This document shows, one piece after another, positions 1 through 6,767 of a DNA stretch of 64,000 nucleotides (the stretch's first letter is position 1; each line of letters starts with the position of its first letter). The DNA is taken from NCBI RefSeq assembly GCF_028201475.1, contig NZ_CP116384.1, positions 496,001 to 560,000 on the forward strand, read 5' to 3'. The notes under the pieces were generated by a model. That model searched no databases. It worked only from the letters and a program-made list of their open reading frames with translations, and was not told the origin of the DNA. The position numbers and the translations under genes were made by a program. The DNA is from Vibrio sp. SCSIO 43137. GTDB taxonomy: Bacteria; Pseudomonadota; Gammaproteobacteria; Enterobacterales; Vibrionaceae.

Positions 1-1
1 T

Positions 2-94
2 GAGGGGCTGGAGAATGCACCGGAAGCATTTGCTGGTCTGCTGGAAGGCAAGAACTTCGGTAAGTTGGTTATTAAAGTGAATGAGCCGGTTTAA
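2..94 (+). CDS. CurA/YncB-like NADPH-dependent oxidoreductase, C-terminal end only
   Basis: The first 30 codons visible are the end of a gene that begins before the window. The peptide ends in APEAFAGLLEGKNFGKLVIKV followed by a few residues. This closely resembles the C-terminus of zinc-independent medium-chain dehydrogenases of the CurA/YncB type, which end in a 'F.GLL.GKNFGK..I.V' pattern and reduce alkenal or alkenone bonds with NADPH. The stop codon lies 37 bases before the next gene, a glutathione transferase, so the two may be cotranscribed. The call rests on the tail only, so the family is likely but the substrate cannot be judged. Confidence 0.6.
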   Translation, partial: EGLENAPEAFAGLLEGKNFGKLVIKVNEPV

Positions 95-131
95 CCGATT
101 ATTGGTTTAAGGATAATAAGAGGAAATCGCA

Positions 132-752
132 ATGATTACATTACATCACCTTAATAAATCACGTTCTAAACGTATTATCTGGCTGCTGGAAGAGCTTGGC
201 CTTGAATATAACATTCAGCCTTATCAGCGTGATGCTGTCACTTTTCTTGCGCCGCCAGAGTTAAAGGCGGTTCATCCCTTGGGCAAATCTCCGGTGCTGG
301 AAGATAACGGATTAGTTATCGCTGAGTCTGGTGCTATTACCGAGTATCTGATCGATAAGTTTTCTGACGGTAAACTTGCTCCGGAGAAAGGTACTACCGC
401 TTATGTTGAGTACCTGCAATGGATGCATTTTGCCGAGAGTTCGGGAATTCTTCCTCCGCTACTCAAGATATTTGTGCTTAAAGATGGTTGTGACACTAAT
501 TTTCTGGGCGACTACGCCGATGCAGAGCTGGCTAAGGTAATGAGTTACCTGAACAGTTCCCTTGAAGGTAAACGCTATCTGATAGAAGAGCGACTGACGG
601 GCGCAGACATAATGATTTCGTTTATTGTCGAAGCTTTGAAAAATCTGGGTGAAATTGAAAAGTACCCGAATATTCAAGGTTACGCAGCTCAACTGGCGAC
701 ACATCCGGCATTTGTAAAAGCAGATCATATTGAAGCTGACGCGGAAAAGTAA
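132..752 (+). CDS. Glutathione S-transferase family protein
   Basis: This 206-residue protein has the normal GST length and layout. It has an N-terminal thioredoxin-like domain (about 1-80) with an early active-site Ser (HHLNKSRSKRIIWLLEELGL), the cis-proline region near GKSPVLED, and the glutathione-binding pair ESGAI. An all-helical C-terminal domain follows, with the GADIMISF motif in place of the usual 'tADi.m'. It resembles the small GstB/YibF-like cytosolic GSTs of enterics and vibrios, which conjugate or reduce electrophilic compounds. An AGAGGAAA ribosome site precedes the ATG. It sits 37 bases after the oxidoreductase tail, which fits a small detoxification operon ending at the hairpin at 787-834. 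Confidence 0.85.
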   Translation: MITLHHLNKSRSKRIIWLLEELGLEYNIQPYQRDAVTFLAPPELKAVHPLGKSPVLEDNGLVIAESGAITEYLIDKFSDGKLAPEKGTTAYVEYLQWMHFAESSGILPPLLKIFVLKDGCDTNFLGDYADAELAKVMSYLNSSLEGKRYLIEERLTGADIMISFIVEALKNLGEIEKYPNIQGYAAQLATHPAFVKADHIEADAEK

Positions 753-786
753 CAAGTTTATCTTTCTGATTTAAATTTTGATTAAT

Positions 787-834
787 ACGGCCTCTTTTGT
801 ATGGTTAATGCTGGCAAAAGAGGCCGTAGTTTTA
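787..834 (+). terminator. Rho-independent terminator after the GST gene
   Basis: ACGGCCTCTTTT (787-798) pairs perfectly with AAAAGAGGCCGT (816-827) around a 17-base loop, followed by AGTTTTA. It ends the GST transcript and insulates the peptide genes that follow. Confidence 0.85.
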
Positions 835-921
835 TCTGACGCTTATGGAGTATAAATTGAGCTTCTGATGGAAAATATTTAATGAATTTGCAAAAACATT
901 AAAAAATATGTGATTTTGCTC

Positions 922-954
922 TTGATAAACTTCATAAACGTGACTAAAATCACG
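922..954 (+). promoter_or_regulatory. Predicted sigma-70 promoter for the peptide cluster, with a palindrome over the -10
   Basis: TTGATA (922-927) and TAAAAT (945-950) are separated by exactly 17 bases and lie about 46 bases before the first peptide start. The -10 box sits inside a 16-base inverted repeat, CGTGA-N6-TCACG (939-954), which could be an operator. The promoter call is from consensus match only. Confidence 0.6.
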
Positions 955-995
955 CCATAAATGTGAAGCGAAGAAAAAACAGGAGAAAAGAATAT

Positions 996-1145
996 ATGAA
1001 AAATACTATTGCACATGCGTTTATCGGCCAAAAAGCAATGAAAAACATGATTAACGAATCAATCAAGCTTAAAGCAGAGAAAAAGAACACTTTTAAGGCG
1101 TCGCTTTTCTCAGCAATCATGATTAGAAACGCTGTTAGCCTGTAA
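996..1145 (+). CDS. Peptide 1 of a three-member tandem paralogous family (unknown function)
   Basis: This gene encodes 49 residues, starting MKNTIAHAFIGQKAMKNM and ending SLFSAIMIRNAVSL. I do not recognise the family. The start is chosen by homology to the two following peptides and by an AGGAGA ribosome site nine bases upstream; a longer reading from 963 has no such support. The middle is lysine-rich and the end is hydrophobic, and there is no signal peptide or cysteine. A good promoter lies at 922-950. The shared N-terminal block and shared C-terminal S-A-I/V-M/L-x-R pattern across three neighbouring genes argue that it is translated. The function is open: a secreted or leader-type peptide, a small membrane-active peptide or a small regulator are all possible. 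Confidence 0.75.
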   Translation: MKNTIAHAFIGQKAMKNMINESIKLKAEKKNTFKASLFSAIMIRNAVSL

Positions 1146-1418
1146 TCCAGGCAAGCTGCCATCCGGCAAAAAAGAAGTAACTACAAATTTAAGCAATACA
1201 ACCTTCAGGCACCAAACTTCAGACAAACAGCAGGCATCATCTTCTGATGTCAGGCTCTGCCAACAGAGCCGGGAAATAGTGTATGACTCACGACATATCT
1301 GAATGTTTTCTACCCGATAGAACTTAACAAACTACTCAGACACGGACTTCTGAACTTATCTGCTCGATTTAGGAGCGAAGGTTAGATATAGCGCCATTAA
1401 TACTCAGAGGAAAATCAA

Positions 1419-1694
1419 ATGAAAAACAATATAGCTAATGCATACATGGGTCAGAAAGCTGCACAAAAAATGATCAGAGAACAAGCAGAAAAACCGGTGC
1501 AAGTTAAACGCAAAGAGAAAGCGACGCTAATCTCTGCAATCATGCTGAGAAATGGTGTAGGCGGTACCCTTGAATCAAACACTCAGGTTGAATCTGTTGT
1601 TGATTCCATTGAGTCATGTGCAACTAAAGCGGTTGAAAAGCAAGGTAACTTTCTAATCAATCTGCTACGTCGCACTATGCCTCTTGGCCAGTAA
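1419..1694 (+). CDS. Peptide 2 of the tandem family, with a C-terminal extension (unknown function)
   Basis: This is a 91-residue protein. Residues 1-18 (MKNNIANAYMGQKAAQKM) match the other two peptides, and residues about 34-47 (KATLISAIMLRNGV) match the end of peptide 1. After that it carries about 43 extra residues not found in its neighbours, including a Ser/Glu-rich stretch, a single Cys in ESCATKAV, and a basic amphipathic end (INLLRRTMPLGQ). CAGAGGA lies eight bases before the ATG. Codons of the conserved block differ from peptide 3 mainly at silent positions, which points to selection on the protein. No known domain is visible. The extension could be a second functional segment or the result of a lost stop codon. 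Confidence 0.75.
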   Translation: MKNNIANAYMGQKAAQKMIREQAEKPVQVKRKEKATLISAIMLRNGVGGTLESNTQVESVVDSIESCATKAVEKQGNFLINLLRRTMPLGQ

Positions 1695-1762
1695 TCGCAC
1701 GCTACCCAGATAAATAACAGAAGTAAGTCAGACTAATTAAAACAAACTAAAAGGAAATAATG

Positions 1763-1897
1763 ATGAAAAACAGTATCGCAAATGCATATATGGGTCAGAA
1801 AGCAGCAGCTAAAATGGCAGAAACCAGCTCGCGCAAATCTGCGTCTAAACTGTCACTGGTGTCTGTAGTTCTTATGAGCCGTGCAATCAGCGCATAA
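1763..1897 (+). CDS. Peptide 3 of the tandem family (44 residues, unknown function)
   Basis: This is a very short gene starting MKNSIANAYMGQKAAAKM and ending SLVSVVLMSRAISA. AAGGA (1751-1755) sits seven bases before the ATG at 1763; an in-frame ATG at 1760 would add one Met. Of the first 18 codons, 16 encode the same residue as peptide 2 and four of those 16 differ silently, so this is a genuine paralogue rather than chance. A short Ser/Lys-rich linker (TSSRKSASK) separates the conserved head from the hydrophobic tail. No cysteines and no known family. The gap after peptide 2 is only 68 bases, so the two are probably on one transcript. Confidence 0.75.
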   Translation: MKNSIANAYMGQKAAAKMAETSSRKSASKLSLVSVVLMSRAISA

Positions 1898-1965
1898 GTA
1901 ACCTTTTAATCCCCCTGCGAAATCCTGCCCTGAACAGCAGGTAAACAGTCAAAACATCAGCAATA

Positions 1966-2003
1966 AAAAGTTTGAATTGCCCCTACAAAGGGCAATAAAA
2001 CTT
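1966..2003 (-). terminator. Terminator of the Gfo/Idh operon, convergent with the peptide genes
   Basis: ATTGCCC (1976-1982) and GGGCAAT (1990-1996) form the core stem. AAGTTT and AAACTT form an outer stem, and on the minus strand a T-rich run follows. It lies just beyond the stop of the minus-strand oxidoreductase. Confidence 0.6.
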
Positions 2004-2064
2004 GCTGTTATCTTTCCCGGAAAAAAGCCCCGGATTTGTGATAAACCAAGGGCTCTGCGGCTGG

Positions 2065-3072
2065 TTACTCAGAAAGCCCTGCTGCATTCTCAATATCAGT
2101 CAGCATTTGCATAATTTGATAAGAGTCCTCTGCCGAGGCAGAAGTGCCAGACAGTTGTTTATCACCGTTAGCAAGTGCCTCCACAATGTTCTGAACCTGA
2201 TAGTAAAATCCGTCACCGTCAGCAGAATAGCTATAAGCATCGCTTGTTTTCTCATACTCAGTAACAACAAATGAGTTATCTTCTTTATCAGCCAGCCACG
2301 GATTAGACGTCAGGGTTAAGCTTTTTTTACTGCCATTGATAACAAATTCTGAATGCAGGCCGAAGTCTTCCGCACTGTGAACACGCACAACCATCTGGTT
2401 TTTAAAGCGGATAAGGGCAGAAATTTCGCAGAAGTTACCATCACCACCCCTGCGGCCGTAGGCACTAACCTGATAATCCTTTAGCTCTTCATCACTGAGC
2501 TGAGATTTGAGTAACAGGTTAATCAGGGAAACAGGATAGCAGGCGAGGTTGTATAGAGTGCCTTTACTATCCGGATTGACAAACTGGGAGATAGCAGCAC
2601 AGTAACTGGCATTGATGGATTTGATTTCACCCAGTTCACCACTTTTGACCACAGACTCAATTTGTCCGGCAAAAGGATGGTTTAGATACATCAGACCCTC
2701 TGCGAAAAATACGCCGCTCTCTTTGACGGCTTCTAATGCCTGGGTGGTTTTTTCCATATCGACTGACAGTGACTTCTCACACAAGATCGCCTTGTTCGCT
2801 TTAGCGGCTTTCACCACATACTCATGGTGGAGGTGGTTTGGCAGGGCGATATAAACGATATCTACGTTCTCATCCACCAATAGTTCATCATAGCTTGTGT
2901 AGCGGGTTGCAATAGAAAACTGATCGGCAAATGATGTCAGGTTTTGCTCATTTCTTCCTGCTACAGCTGCAATTTCGCTGTTTTGGTTGGCGATAATCGC
3001 TTCAGCCATGGTGCCGGAAATAAAGCTGGTGCCAAGAATACCCCAGCGAAGATTTTTGTTAGGCTGCCTCAT
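2065..3072 (-). CDS. Gfo/Idh/MocA family NAD(P)-dependent oxidoreductase
   Basis: This 335-residue protein has an N-terminal Rossmann fold with the dinucleotide loop WGILGTSFIS (10-18), the AGR strand end, and the ALPNHLHHEY block typical of Gfo/Idh/MocA enzymes. The usual EKP catalytic-region motif is EKS here (about 99-101), a modest departure. The C-terminal alpha/beta domain contains the GTLYNLACYPVSLI segment, where a dimeric-dehydrogenase-like 'G..yd.g.Y' motif is expected. Family members oxidise or reduce sugar and polyol carbonyls with NAD(P); the substrate cannot be told from sequence. It starts three bases after a small monooxygenase gene, so the two form an operon divergent from a LysR gene. 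Confidence 0.85.
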   Translation of the reverse strand: MRQPNKNLRWGILGTSFISGTMAEAIIANQNSEIAAVAGRNEQNLTSFADQFSIATRYTSYDELLVDENVDIVYIALPNHLHHEYVVKAAKANKAILCEKSLSVDMEKTTQALEAVKESGVFFAEGLMYLNHPFAGQIESVVKSGELGEIKSINASYCAAISQFVNPDSKGTLYNLACYPVSLINLLLKSQLSDEELKDYQVSAYGRRGGDGNFCEISALIRFKNQMVVRVHSAEDFGLHSEFVINGSKKSLTLTSNPWLADKEDNSFVVTEYEKTSDAYSYSADGDGFYYQVQNIVEALANGDKQLSGTSASAEDSYQIMQMLTDIENAAGLSE

Positions 3073-3075
3073 GGT

Positions 3076-3372
3076 TTACTCCTCTGCTGCTGTTGTCTCA
3101 TATGCCTGAACGAGTGTCGTAACTCCTGAGCGGATAAACGCCTGAGTATGTTCGGCATTAAAGTGTGCTTCAAACGCTTCCGGGCTCTGGTACTTTTCCC
3201 ATAGAATAAAACGGCGCGGGTTATCTTTTACTGCCATAGGTTTGGCCATATCGCAGCCCGGTTCACTTTCCATATCCGCACAAAACTGAATGATGGCTTT
3301 GCGACCCTCAGTTGTATCGATTTGTTCACTGATTTCCAGCTCAGCAGTAATAAAAATAGCAGTTTCTGACAC
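3076..3372 (-). CDS. Antibiotic-biosynthesis-monooxygenase-like (ABM/YgiN) protein
   Basis: This is a 98-residue single-domain ferredoxin-like protein. The patterns ARFILWEKYQSPEAFEAHFN-like (here RRFILWEKYQSPEAFEAHFN) and EHTQAFI are characteristic of the ABM/YgiN superfamily, whose dimeric members act as quinol monooxygenases or bind small aromatic substrates without cofactor. It begins the operon with the Gfo/Idh oxidoreductase (three-base gap) and is divergent from the LysR regulator at 3477, a common arrangement for regulator-controlled redox or stress genes. The function beyond the fold is inferred. Confidence 0.75.
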   Translation of the reverse strand: MSETAIFITAELEISEQIDTTEGRKAIIQFCADMESEPGCDMAKPMAVKDNPRRFILWEKYQSPEAFEAHFNAEHTQAFIRSGVTTLVQAYETTAAEE

Positions 3373-3426
3373 TTGTAATACCTCAATTTATTTCAGACCT
3401 TTTATTCTATAGCTTCGTGTATATTG

Positions 3427-3447
3427 ATAAACTCAGTAAAAGTTTAT
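3427..3447. promoter_or_regulatory. LysR-type operator candidate in the divergent promoter region
   Basis: ATAAACT-CAGTAAA-AGTTTAT is a perfect 7-base inverted repeat with a 7-base spacer. It lies 30 bases before the LysR start and 55 bases from the divergent monooxygenase start. The size and T-N11-A geometry suit a LysR-family binding site. Confidence 0.5.
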
Positions 3448-3476
3448 TGTTTATTAACTATGAGTGGATAATTGCC

Positions 3477-4349
3477 ATGGATAAGCTTCGTAGTATGCAG
3501 ATCTTTGTTTATGTGGTGGATAACGGCAGTTTCCGCAGCGCCTGTGGTTACTTTAATTTGTCGGCAACCATGGTGGGAAAACATATCCAGTTTCTTGAAT
3601 CCAGTCTGGGCACTAAGTTAATTAACCGTACCACCCGCAAGCAGTCCCTGACAGAGTCAGGTGAGCTGTACTATCTGGAGTGCCGCAGGATTCTGGATGA
3701 TATTGCCAATGCAGAAAACCAGATCCAGACTCTGGAAAACAGCCCACAGGGGACAGTAAGGATAAACTCTCCGGTTACATTTGGTAATAAAGTTCTCGCG
3801 CCTATTGTGGTGGACTTTCTCAGGCAGTACCCGTCTATTAATGTTGAGCTGACCCTTAACAACCACCTGATTGATCCTATGCATGAGCAGTATGATCTGG
3901 TGGTCAGGATAGGAGAACTGACGGACTCCTCCCTTATTGCACGGCATCTGGGAGATTACCAGATGATCTATTGTGCCTCACAAGATTACCTGAACCAGCA
4001 TCCGCCAATATCTCACCCTGATGACCTCAGGCAGCATAACTGTCTGGGCTTTCAGTACAGCGAAAGCGGAAGGTATTCAGAGTTACTGACAGAAGATAAC
4101 CGCGGCTTCCGTCTTAGCTCTAATAACGGCGATATTCTCAAATATGCCGCAATAAATGGATTAGGTGTGACCTTGCAACCTGAGCTGTTGCTGACTGAAG
4201 AGCTGGAGAGTGGCCGTCTGACTCAGATATTAACCAGCCATACCCCAAAACCTTCCCCCATTCATCTGCTATATAAAGATAAACAGCTATCGGTAAAAAA
4301 CCGTACTTTTGTCGAGTTTGTGTTGGCGTCAATCCGGGAGAACAAATGA
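3477..4349 (+). CDS. LysR family transcriptional regulator (divergent from the Gfo/Idh operon)
   Basis: This 290-residue regulator has an N-terminal winged helix-turn-helix (MDKLRSMQIFVYVVDNGSF, then LSATMVGKHIQFLESSLG and LINRTTRK) and a periplasmic-binding-like effector domain from about 90 to the end. The start at 3477 fits the conserved LysR N-terminus; an upstream in-frame start at 3417 would add an unrelated 20 residues. It resembles the CrgA/AaeR-like group, where a regulator usually controls a divergent oxidoreductase, so the neighbouring genes at 2065-3372 are its likely target. The palindrome at 3427-3447 may be its operator. The FAN1-like nuclease follows 17 bases later. Confidence 0.88.
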   Translation: MDKLRSMQIFVYVVDNGSFRSACGYFNLSATMVGKHIQFLESSLGTKLINRTTRKQSLTESGELYYLECRRILDDIANAENQIQTLENSPQGTVRINSPVTFGNKVLAPIVVDFLRQYPSINVELTLNNHLIDPMHEQYDLVVRIGELTDSSLIARHLGDYQMIYCASQDYLNQHPPISHPDDLRQHNCLGFQYSESGRYSELLTEDNRGFRLSSNNGDILKYAAINGLGVTLQPELLLTEELESGRLTQILTSHTPKPSPIHLLYKDKQLSVKNRTFVEFVLASIRENK

Positions 4350-4366
4350 GCATAGAGAGGCGTTAA

Positions 4367-5998
4367 GTGGCTGAGCAAAAATTGCAGTTAATCGCTGACT
4401 ATTATCGCAGCAATTTTGACAGGCTGGTTGACCATGCCCGCCACTGGTATGCCGATCTGCTTACCACAGAGGAAGCTGACTGGATTGCTAAGTACTCGAA
4501 CCTGACGACAGATGCGCAGTGTCTTTTGGTCAGGTTACTGATACGAAAAGGCGAGTGGTTTCGCAGTGACAAACTTAGATATGACGAGATATCCGATGTG
4601 AGTGCTGCTGCGCGGGAATTGGATCAGTGCGGGTTTATCGATATCAATCCGGCTATTAGTGAACAGCAACTGGCTGCCAGCTTGCTGACCCGCCCAGAGC
4701 TGATCCGGCTGTTTGTCCCGAATAATAAAACATTGCGAAAAGCTGAATTGGTCGAGCAGCTCTCTTCTGAACCGATTTCTCCTGAGTTAGATGTTAATTT
4801 TGAAATCTTCTATCTGAACAACTCACGGGTTATTGAACTACTAACGCTGTTATTTTTTGCCAATACCCGACAGGATATCAGCCAGTTTGTCACAGAAGAT
4901 TTGGGGCTTCACCAGTTTGAAAATTATCAGCTAAGTCGTGAAAGGCGCTTTTTCAATGTCAGGGAGCAGGTTGATAGTTTACTGCAAATCGCCCGTCTCA
5001 GTAATCAACATGAAAACATCACCGGGCGTAACAAAGAGGGGTTAACTGCAATACTACAATCGGTTCCTCAACTGTGCGTTCACAGCTATATTGACAGAAA
5101 ACGGGCACAATTGATCAACAGGCTTGCCCGAGATCTTGAGAGGTGCGGAGAGGAGGAGCTGGCTCTGCAGTGGTATAGCCAAGTGAAGTTAGCCCCCAGC
5201 AGAGAGCGCCGGATAAGAATTCTGCATAAGCAGGAAAAACTGGATAAAGCTGAGCAGATTCTGAAAGAGATGCAGCAGCAGCCACAAGATGTCAGTGAAC
5301 AGGAGATGGCTGAACGTCTTGCCCTGAAAATAAAAAGGAGCAGGGGAGAGAAAACCCGTAGGGCGGTTAAACCGCAATATCGTGAAAACCACCTCACTTT
5401 GGAACTGCAGGGTAAGCGGGTTGAGTTAGCAGTAAAGGAAGAGTACGAACAGCAGGGTTGGCAAGTCTATTTTATTGAAAATCAATTGCTTAATGCTTTG
5501 TTTGGTCTGGCGTTCTGGGATATTATTTTTGCCCCTGTTGACGATGCCTTTATCAACGCTTATCAGACTGCCCCTTTGGATCTTTACACGCAGGAGTTTA
5601 GTCAAAAACGAAAGGCTGAGCTGGAGAAGCGGCTGCAACAACTGAGAGAGGGCGATATAGAGTGTATCGAACGCCACTATCACCAGAAACAGGGAACAGC
5701 GAACAACTTTGTACACTGGCCTTTAATTGATGAAGAGCTATTAAAACTAGCCCTGAACAGCATAAAGGGAGAACTACTGGCTGATCTATTTGAAGTGATG
5801 CTGTCGGACTTAAAATTGTATCGCAGCGGGATGCCGGATCTGATCGCTTTTAAACAGAACCGCTTTCTATGGATTGAGGTTAAAGGGCCGGGCGATAAGT
5901 TACAGGATAGTCAGTGGCGCTGGATAAATGAGTTTAACCGGCTACAGGTGCCATTTTCAGTCTGTTATGTTAACCATGAAAAGAAAAAAGTTGGCTGA
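4367..5998 (+). CDS. FAN1-type VRR-NUC structure-specific nuclease
   Basis: This 543-residue protein starts at GTG with GAGAGG just upstream. The C-terminal VRR-NUC domain shows the PD-(D/E)xK core: GMPDL (488-492), then WIEVKGPGD (502-510) with Glu504 and Lys506, and Gln516 in DSQW. This is the pattern of FAN1 nucleases, which cut 5' flaps and unhook interstrand DNA crosslinks. The N-terminal part (about 60-200) matches the FAN1 winged-helix/SAP-like region and the middle (about 230-330) has helical TPR-like repeats (EELALQWYSQVKLAPSRERRIRILHK). The length matches bacterial FAN1 proteins. It is co-directional with the preceding LysR gene but probably unrelated in function. Confidence 0.85.
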   Translation: MAEQKLQLIADYYRSNFDRLVDHARHWYADLLTTEEADWIAKYSNLTTDAQCLLVRLLIRKGEWFRSDKLRYDEISDVSAAARELDQCGFIDINPAISEQQLAASLLTRPELIRLFVPNNKTLRKAELVEQLSSEPISPELDVNFEIFYLNNSRVIELLTLLFFANTRQDISQFVTEDLGLHQFENYQLSRERRFFNVREQVDSLLQIARLSNQHENITGRNKEGLTAILQSVPQLCVHSYIDRKRAQLINRLARDLERCGEEELALQWYSQVKLAPSRERRIRILHKQEKLDKAEQILKEMQQQPQDVSEQEMAERLALKIKRSRGEKTRRAVKPQYRENHLTLELQGKRVELAVKEEYEQQGWQVYFIENQLLNALFGLAFWDIIFAPVDDAFINAYQTAPLDLYTQEFSQKRKAELEKRLQQLREGDIECIERHYHQKQGTANNFVHWPLIDEELLKLALNSIKGELLADLFEVMLSDLKLYRSGMPDLIAFKQNRFLWIEVKGPGDKLQDSQWRWINEFNRLQVPFSVCYVNHEKKKVG

Positions 5999-6022
5999 CA
6001 AAATCAATTCGCCAACCAACTT
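5986..6022. terminator. Possible bidirectional terminator between the nuclease and lysE-like genes
   Basis: GTTGGC (5990-5995) pairs with GCCAAC (6011-6016); an alternative pairing is AAAGTTGG with CCAACTTT (6015-6022). It sits at the end of two convergent genes and overlaps the nuclease stop codon. Confidence 0.45.
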
Positions 6023-6040
6023 TGTGTAATGATTTACCGC

Positions 6041-6670
6041 TTATCGGCTTACGGCAAGGTAGGTTCCGGCCAGAATCATAATGCTACCTGCACCCCGGTT
6101 TAATCTTGTGTGAGCAAGAGGCGTTTTTAACAGGCTGGCCATTCTTGCTGCGCCATAAGCGATAAGCATCAGCCCTGCCATCAGGCCGATCAGAGCCAGT
6201 GTTGCAGCCAGTGCAATATCGTTACTGCTGAGGGTGGTCAGATCCATAAAGGTCGGCAGGAAGGCGATGTAGAACAGAATCACTTTCGGGTTGGATGCAG
6301 AGATAAGAAAACCCTGAATAAAGCCTGACAGAGCGGTATCGGCGGCTTTTTCTGTCACCTCTGAGTCAATGGAGTCTTTTATCTGTGGCAGGGTTTTAAA
6401 CATTTTATAACCAAGGTAAATCAGATAAGCGGCACCCAGATAGCGAATCACAATAAACACTTCAGCCCAGTTTTCTGCAATGGTAGCCAGACCAAAACAG
6501 GCCAGAATCAGATAAACAATATCGCTGATGGCCATTCCCAAGGCCAGCATAGTGCACTTTTTCGCACCGAATACCAATGCCCGAGCCAGAATAGCAAATA
6601 CCCCCGGCCCCGGTGTTACGCTAAAGACAAAAATAGCAATAAAAAATGTAATAGCACCTTCAAATGTCAT
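6041..6670 (-). CDS. LysE/RhtB family amino acid exporter
   Basis: This 209-residue, very hydrophobic protein has about six membrane segments. It carries the family signature near the start (FSVTPGPGVFAILARAL, about 17-33) and the GAAYLIYLGYKM block (about 98-109), then ISASNPKVILFYIAFLPTF, all typical of LysE/RhtB exporters for amino acids and their derivatives (threonine, homoserine, lysine/arginine, leucine). The substrate cannot be assigned. It is convergent with the nuclease gene and is followed upstream by a separate two-component operon. An ArgP-like regulator lies 3 kb away, but there is no direct evidence that it controls this exporter. Confidence 0.88.
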   Translation of the reverse strand: MTFEGAITFFIAIFVFSVTPGPGVFAILARALVFGAKKCTMLALGMAISDIVYLILACFGLATIAENWAEVFIVIRYLGAAYLIYLGYKMFKTLPQIKDSIDSEVTEKAADTALSGFIQGFLISASNPKVILFYIAFLPTFMDLTTLSSNDIALAATLALIGLMAGLMLIAYGAARMASLLKTPLAHTRLNRGAGSIMILAGTYLAVSR

Positions 6671-6767
6671 ATCGGTACCTTAACTCCATCCAGAGAAAAT
6701 ATGATATATGATTGCTATACAATATCGTTTATATACAAGCCGTCAATATATAAATAACTTAACGGTT

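Noticed and set aside
1277-1330. Tiny ORF (MTHDISECFLPDRT) between peptides 1 and 2
   Set aside because: Lacks the MKNxIA head shared by the family and has no ribosome site.
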